A stretch of 10,866 nucleotides of DNA from an uncultured Clostridia bacterium. Lineage in GTDB: Bacteria > Bacillota > Clostridia > Oscillospirales > Ruminococcaceae. The notes beneath the pieces were generated by a model. It saw only the letters and a list, made by a program, of their open reading frames with translations. It had not been told where the DNA came from and searched no databases. The position numbers and the translations under genes were made by a program. Shown one piece after another: positions 7,540 to 10,866 of this stretch (position 1 is its first letter; every line of letters begins with the position of its first letter). The stretch spans positions 1 through 10,866 of the forward strand of contig CALBGD010000354.1 of NCBI GenBank assembly GCA_937893735.1, written 5' to 3'.

Positions 7540-8418
7540 ATGAAGCTCAAACGCCTGCACAATGCAATCATATGCCTTATAATATCCGCGTTTTTCTTTG
7601 CGCTGATGAATATGTTCGTGCGGCTTTCCGGAGATGTTCCCACGATAGAAAAGACGTTCTTCCGGAACCTTGTCGCGGTATTCATCGCTGCGGGAGTAAT
7701 GATAAAGAACCGCTGCTCCATTATCCCTCCAAAGGGCGCACGGCTTGATATACTGCTGCGCGCGGCGTTCGGTTACAGCGGAGTTATCCTTAACTTCTAC
7801 GCAATAGACCGTCTGCCGCTCTCGGACGCCTCCCTGCTGAATAAAATGTCGCCATTCTTCGTTATCCTGTTTTCTACGTTTCTGCTGAAAGAGCGCGCAA
7901 ACAAGATCCAGTGGGCAATAATCATTACTGCATTCATCGGTGCTCTGTTCGTAATAAAACCTACATTCCAGAATGCTGACCTGACCGCCTCCATTGCCGG
8001 GTTCTTCGGTGGAATGTGCGCCGGCGCCGCCTACACTTTTGTAAGACGCGCAACCAACCACGGCGCAAAGGGATATTACATAGTGTTCTTCTTCTCGGCG
8101 TTCTCATCACTTGTGGCTCTGCCGCTTATGATGTTTGATTTCAAGCCGCTTTCATGGTATCAGTTCCTTATGCTTATCGGCGCGGGAACGAGCGCGGCTA
8201 TCGCACAATTCTGCATAACTACTGCGTATTCCTACGCACCTGCAAAGGAAGTCTCCATCTACGATTATTCGCAGATCATTTTCGCGGCGGGGCTTGGTTT
8301 CATTGTGTTCGGTCAGATTCCGGACGTTTTCAGCTTCATTGGCTACGCAATAATCATTGCGGCGGCTTTCGCAATGTCCAGGTATAACAATCGCCATCAC
8401 GAAGAAAAGACAGAATAA
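7540..8418 (+). CDS. EamA/DMT-superfamily permease
   Basis: A 292-residue inner-membrane protein with about ten hydrophobic helices in two repeated halves of about five each, the normal architecture and size for drug/metabolite transporters of the EamA group. The ATG at 7540 is chosen because GAGG (7529-7532) lies 7 bases upstream and the first helix (about 9-29) begins immediately after a basic start (MKLKRLHN). The same frame is open far upstream inside pdxY, but that part is a shadow. The first half ends with the typical stretch around LSDASLLNKMSPFF and LLKERAN; the second half has the matching EVSIYDYSQIIFAAGLG. The C-terminus is short, charged and cytoplasmic. Start and pdxY stop are separated by one base. 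Substrate is unknown; the family moves amino acids, nucleosides, cofactors or drugs. A B6 vitamer is a guess from context only. Confidence 0.9.
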   Translation: MKLKRLHNAIICLIISAFFFALMNMFVRLSGDVPTIEKTFFRNLVAVFIAAGVMIKNRCSIIPPKGARLDILLRAAFGYSGVILNFYAIDRLPLSDASLLNKMSPFFVILFSTFLLKERANKIQWAIIITAFIGALFVIKPTFQNADLTASIAGFFGGMCAGAAYTFVRRATNHGAKGYYIVFFFSAFSSLVALPLMMFDFKPLSWYQFLMLIGAGTSAAIAQFCITTAYSYAPAKEVSIYDYSQIIFAAGLGFIVFGQIPDVFSFIGYAIIIAAAFAMSRYNNRHHEEKTE

Positions 8419-8445
8419 TAAAGGCGCGACAAAATCGCGCCTTTA
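8419..8445. terminator. Bidirectional intrinsic terminator between convergent genes
   Basis: TAAAGGCGCGA, a 5-base loop CAAAA, and TCGCGCCTTTA form a perfect 11-bp stem with a G+C core. It starts on the base directly after the EamA stop codon and ends 13 bases before the stop of the minus-strand gene. A/T flanks on both arms allow it to serve both directions, though the T-tract is interrupted on each side. Confidence 0.85.
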
Positions 8446-8458
8446 TCCTGTTTTCGTA

Positions 8459-8998
8459 TCAAAATCCGAAAGCCTCGTAATCCTCTTTGGTAAAGCGGTG
8501 GTAGGTCATTCGCACTCCCTCGTCGGCAAAACAGTAATAGTACTCGTCCGGCTTTCCGTCCTCAAAATAAATCAGATAGTCGAACTCATCATTATTGGAT
8601 TTTTCAACGCACACCTTGTCGGAGAACTTCCGGAAAAGCGACGTGATATCCTCAATAGTTGTAGTGTTCTTCAACATTAGCTCAACTAATTCCGGCAGGA
8701 AACTGCACTTATCCGCGTGTTCGCGGATATAATCCACGCCTTTTTTGGGGACGTCAATGCGTATCAGCTTACCACCGTACTGCTTTTCAAACCTGAGCCT
8801 CCCGAGGCGTTCCTCGGCGTTGTCGGCAAATTCCTCGAGAATCGTCAGCATTTTCTCCATGCTGACATTTACGCCCAGCAGGCGATTCAGAGAATCCAGC
8901 GGATAATTCATACTCATTGTGCCGCTTCCAAGCCCGATTTTGAGCTGCGCCTCGTATAGCACATCACATATATTCTTTTCAAGTTTTGAGAAGTCCAT
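8459..8998 (-). CDS. DUF3877-type protein of unknown function
   Basis: A 179-residue soluble protein with no signal peptide or membrane segment. The overall pattern matches, from memory, the uncharacterised DUF3877 family of gut Clostridia: an N-terminal helix KLEKNICDVLYEAQLKIGLG, then SMNYPLDSLNRLLGV, an LGRLRF element, a middle helical part with ELVELMLKNTTTIEDITSLF, and a highly conserved-looking end with EFDYLIYFEDGKPDEYYYCF, then YHRFTKEDYEAFGF. The end is rich in acidic and aromatic residues. AAAGGAA precedes the ATG at 8998, and a good promoter lies at 9037-9065, so it is probably a single-gene unit convergent to the ugd operon. No catalytic motif was recognised. The family assignment should be treated as likely rather than proven. 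Confidence 0.75.
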   Translation of the reverse strand: MDFSKLEKNICDVLYEAQLKIGLGSGTMSMNYPLDSLNRLLGVNVSMEKMLTILEEFADNAEERLGRLRFEKQYGGKLIRIDVPKKGVDYIREHADKCSFLPELVELMLKNTTTIEDITSLFRKFSDKVCVEKSNNDEFDYLIYFEDGKPDEYYYCFADEGVRMTYHRFTKEDYEAFGF

Positions 8999-9036
8999 TT
9001 GATTCCTTTCCCAGTGTTCCAGTAGGCTTTATTTAT

Positions 9037-9065
9037 ATTTTACCACATATGACCGAAAAAATCAA
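9037..9065 (-). promoter_or_regulatory. Promoter for the DUF3877-type gene
   Basis: On the minus strand TTGATT (9065-9060) and TAAAAT (9042-9037) are 17 bases apart. Transcription would start near 9030, giving a leader of about 30 bases. The -35 and T-rich spacer lie in the downstream tail of the dockerin gene terminator, an economical overlap. Confidence 0.78.
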
Positions 9066-9069
9066 TAGA

Positions 9070-9102
9070 AAAAGCACGGAACCCTTGAAGTCCCGTGCTT
9101 TT
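9070..9102 (-). terminator. Intrinsic terminator of the dockerin-protein gene
   Basis: Reading the minus strand, AAAAGCACGG pairs with CCGTGCTTTT around a 13-base interior (two further G-U/A-U pairs possible), followed by a T-rich tail. It starts 8 bases after the dockerin gene stop. The A-rich left arm may also let it act weakly in the plus direction. Confidence 0.85.
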
Positions 9103-9110
9103 ATTTGTTA

Positions 9111-10866
9111 TCAGAGTAATCCGACGATGGATTTCAGAATTGCAGCAGAATCAAGCGCATTCACAAAGCCATCTCCGTTAAAGTCGCAGGTATCGTCAAT
9201 TCCATAACGTCCTATGCACATCTTTAGTATCGCAGAAGCGTCCTTGGCGTCGACGCGCGTGCTGTTGTCAGCGTCGCCTGGCAGTCTGGTCTTGGTGTCC
9301 AGCATAACAACATAATCGCCGCTGCGAGTAGGAGTAGCCTGTGCGATTCCAGTGCTTGCCGATACCTTCGAGGTCGAAACAAAATCAAGAAGATATGTTT
9401 CCTCGTTGTAAACGAACATATTTACAAAACGGTTCTTTTCCTTGCAGCCTGTCTTGATATAAAGTACTGCGCCGACCTTGTTATCACCATAGGTGTGGAC
9501 TCTGACGACCTCGCTCTCGCCAGCTGTATCTATCAGCACTGACGGAATATACACATCTGTGCTCTTAAGTCCAACGCTTACACTTCCGACAGTCTTGCTC
9601 AGGGAACCTGCATCAACCACCCAGCTAAGCATATCATTTACAACAAATTCAAGAGTTGCTTTCTTGGAGGTTGCCGCATTGATTATATCAGCAGGTACGG
9701 AAGTATTGCCATTAAGATAAATCACAAGTCTGGACTCAGCCTTTGCAGCCTTGACCTTAAGGAGAAGCTGATCCCAACCCTTTACTGCACTTCCTTTCAT
9801 TGTTGGAGGAGAAACAGTTGTGTCATCAGACGGCTTAGTGTTGTCGTCCTTAGACGTATCATCTGTCTTGGTGCTATCGTCCTTCTTGCCGTCGTCAGTT
9901 TTGTTATCGTCCTTGGTGTCGCTGCTTGATCCATCGTCCCTCTTACGAACAACTATGTTGAAGCCGGCTGTTGCACCATGGAAGTTTACAATGACTGTCT
10001 GCTGACCGAGCACCCAACTGTCGAATTCTTCGATCATATCCTCATCCATAAGGATACTCTCGGTCTTTCCGTCCTGATATGTGACCTTTATCTTACCACC
10101 AGTGACATTGACAAGCTCACCAAGGTAATAAGAATATTTTAAGGGACGTTTCTCGATCTCAATAGATTTAACGCCATAATCCACGCCGACTGTATACTTA
10201 TACTGTGCTACCGGGCTGTCGTCCACATTCGGATCAGTAGACTTAGCATATGTATAAATTACATAATCGGTAGTCAAATACTTGTCTTTCTTCAGCGTAA
10301 TAGTAGTATTGGCTGTATATTTTGTATACTTAGATGTCGGCAGTGTGCTGTCGAGGGTATAATAGATATCAGCCCCCTTGGTATCGCATGACAGGGTCAG
10401 CTTTACCGTATCCTCATATGTTCCGGCGTTTTTGCTCGGATAGGGTGCAAGCGCCTTATCCTTAGGAATGTTGATTGTATAGATGTAAGACACCACGTCG
10501 GAATCGTACATTCTGCCTGTGGTATCCTTTGAGTAGCAGTAGATCCTGAAAGTCTTGCTTGTATTTGGATCAGTTGTAAGCGTGATCACGCCTGTGTACT
10601 TTGTGTAGTTCTCCTTCTTTGCGGAGGGATCCATTGAATAATACACGTCTGCGCCGACCGATGTTGTATTCAGGGAAATATTCAGCTTATACTGATAGGT
10701 TCCTGAAGCTATATTTGCGGTAGGCTTCTCGGCAGTAGGCTTGGGTATTTTTACTGTGTAAACAAAAGTGCTTACAGAGCTCTCCTTCATGCCGGGAGCC
10801 GTCGCGATCGCCTTTATGTAATAATCAACTGTCTCACCAGGAATACCAGAAAGTGTTATCGGAGCA
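9111..10866 (-). CDS. Modular dockerin protein with CHB_HEX-like and Ig-like repeats, C-terminal part
   Basis: Partial gene: 584 residues visible, N-terminus beyond the right edge (numbering here from the edge). Three tandem modules of about 92 residues resemble chitobiase/beta-hexosaminidase C-terminal (CHB_HEX, Fn3-like) repeats: the end of one at 1-42, then about 43-136 and 137-226, each with a VYYSMD/IYYTLD core and a closing YxYTV/YIYTI strand. A group-3 bacterial Ig-like domain follows (about 232-308, with YYLGELVNVTGG and YQDGKTESI). Next come a charged Asp/Lys/Thr/Ser linker (about 309-355), an uncharacterised beta-rich module (about 357-527) and a type I dockerin (about 529-584) with two calcium loops, DADNSTRVDAKD and DFNGDGFVNALD. 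Dockerins bind cohesins on scaffoldins, so the protein is probably secreted and attached to a cellulosome- or amylosome-like complex. No catalytic domain is visible; one could lie upstream. Confidence 0.9.
   Translation of the reverse strand, partial: APITLSGIPGETVDYYIKAIATAPGMKESSVSTFVYTVKIPKPTAEKPTANIASGTYQYKLNISLNTTSVGADVYYSMDPSAKKENYTKYTGVITLTTDPNTSKTFRIYCYSKDTTGRMYDSDVVSYIYTINIPKDKALAPYPSKNAGTYEDTVKLTLSCDTKGADIYYTLDSTLPTSKYTKYTANTTITLKKDKYLTTDYVIYTYAKSTDPNVDDSPVAQYKYTVGVDYGVKSIEIEKRPLKYSYYLGELVNVTGGKIKVTYQDGKTESILMDEDMIEEFDSWVLGQQTVIVNFHGATAGFNIVVRKRDDGSSSDTKDDNKTDDGKKDDSTKTDDTSKDDNTKPSDDTTVSPPTMKGSAVKGWDQLLLKVKAAKAESRLVIYLNGNTSVPADIINAATSKKATLEFVVNDMLSWVVDAGSLSKTVGSVSVGLKSTDVYIPSVLIDTAGESEVVRVHTYGDNKVGAVLYIKTGCKEKNRFVNMFVYNEETYLLDFVSTSKVSASTGIAQATPTRSGDYVVMLDTKTRLPGDADNSTRVDAKDASAILKMCIGRYGIDDTCDFNGDGFVNALDSAAILKSIVGLL

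Noticed and set aside
9801..9938. Short tandem DNA repeat or CRISPR-like array (recurring GTCGTCCTT-type units)
   Set aside because: The units are irregular and encode the Asp/Lys/Thr-rich linker of the dockerin protein, so low-complexity coding explains them.

Overview
The window reads as a chromosomal segment from an anaerobic gut-type Clostridia member of the Oscillospiraceae/Ruminococcus kind. The basis is roughly half G+C sequence with strong AGGAGG/AGGGGG ribosome binding sites, a secreted-type protein ending in a type I dockerin, a DUF3877-type protein, and a soluble multi-PAS hybrid kinase of a sort common in that group. The genus cannot be fixed from the sequence alone. Gene density is high, and no gene-free stretch exceeds about 240 bases. 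No tRNA, rRNA, CRISPR array or insertion sequence was seen.

Layout. Positions 1-2368 hold a minus-strand operon: prmA (ribosomal protein L11 methyltransferase), a 91-residue single-pass membrane protein, then recD2 (SF1 helicase), which runs off the left edge just after its Walker A motif. Positions 2369-2605 are a divergent promoter region with a sigma-A-type promoter for each direction, each with a 17-bp spacer. From 2606 to 8418 four plus-strand genes follow with gaps of 22, 12 and 1 bases: ugd (UDP-glucose dehydrogenase), a 954-residue PAS hybrid histidine kinase with a receiver domain, pdxY (pyridoxal/pyridoxamine kinase) and an EamA/DMT transporter. A near-perfect bidirectional terminator (8419-8445) closes this unit. 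Convergent to it on the minus strand lie a DUF3877-type gene (8459-8998) with its own promoter, and a large modular dockerin protein (9111 to beyond the right edge) with its own terminator.

How the genes fit together. prmA and recD2 are housekeeping functions (ribosome modification, DNA repair). The ugd operon joins a UDP-glucuronate supply for surface polysaccharide to a cytosolic signalling protein, B6 vitamer salvage and a small-molecule permease. The co-transcription is well supported, but a shared purpose is only inferred. The dockerin protein is probably exported and docked onto a cohesin scaffold; its visible part carries repeated Ig-like/CHB_HEX-like modules and no catalytic domain.

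I did not find a convincing, wholly new multi-gene system. The best leads are the mixed ugd-kinase-pdxY-permease operon, the uncharacterised beta-rich module next to the dockerin, the small membrane protein between prmA and recD2, and the palindrome at the ugd transcription start.
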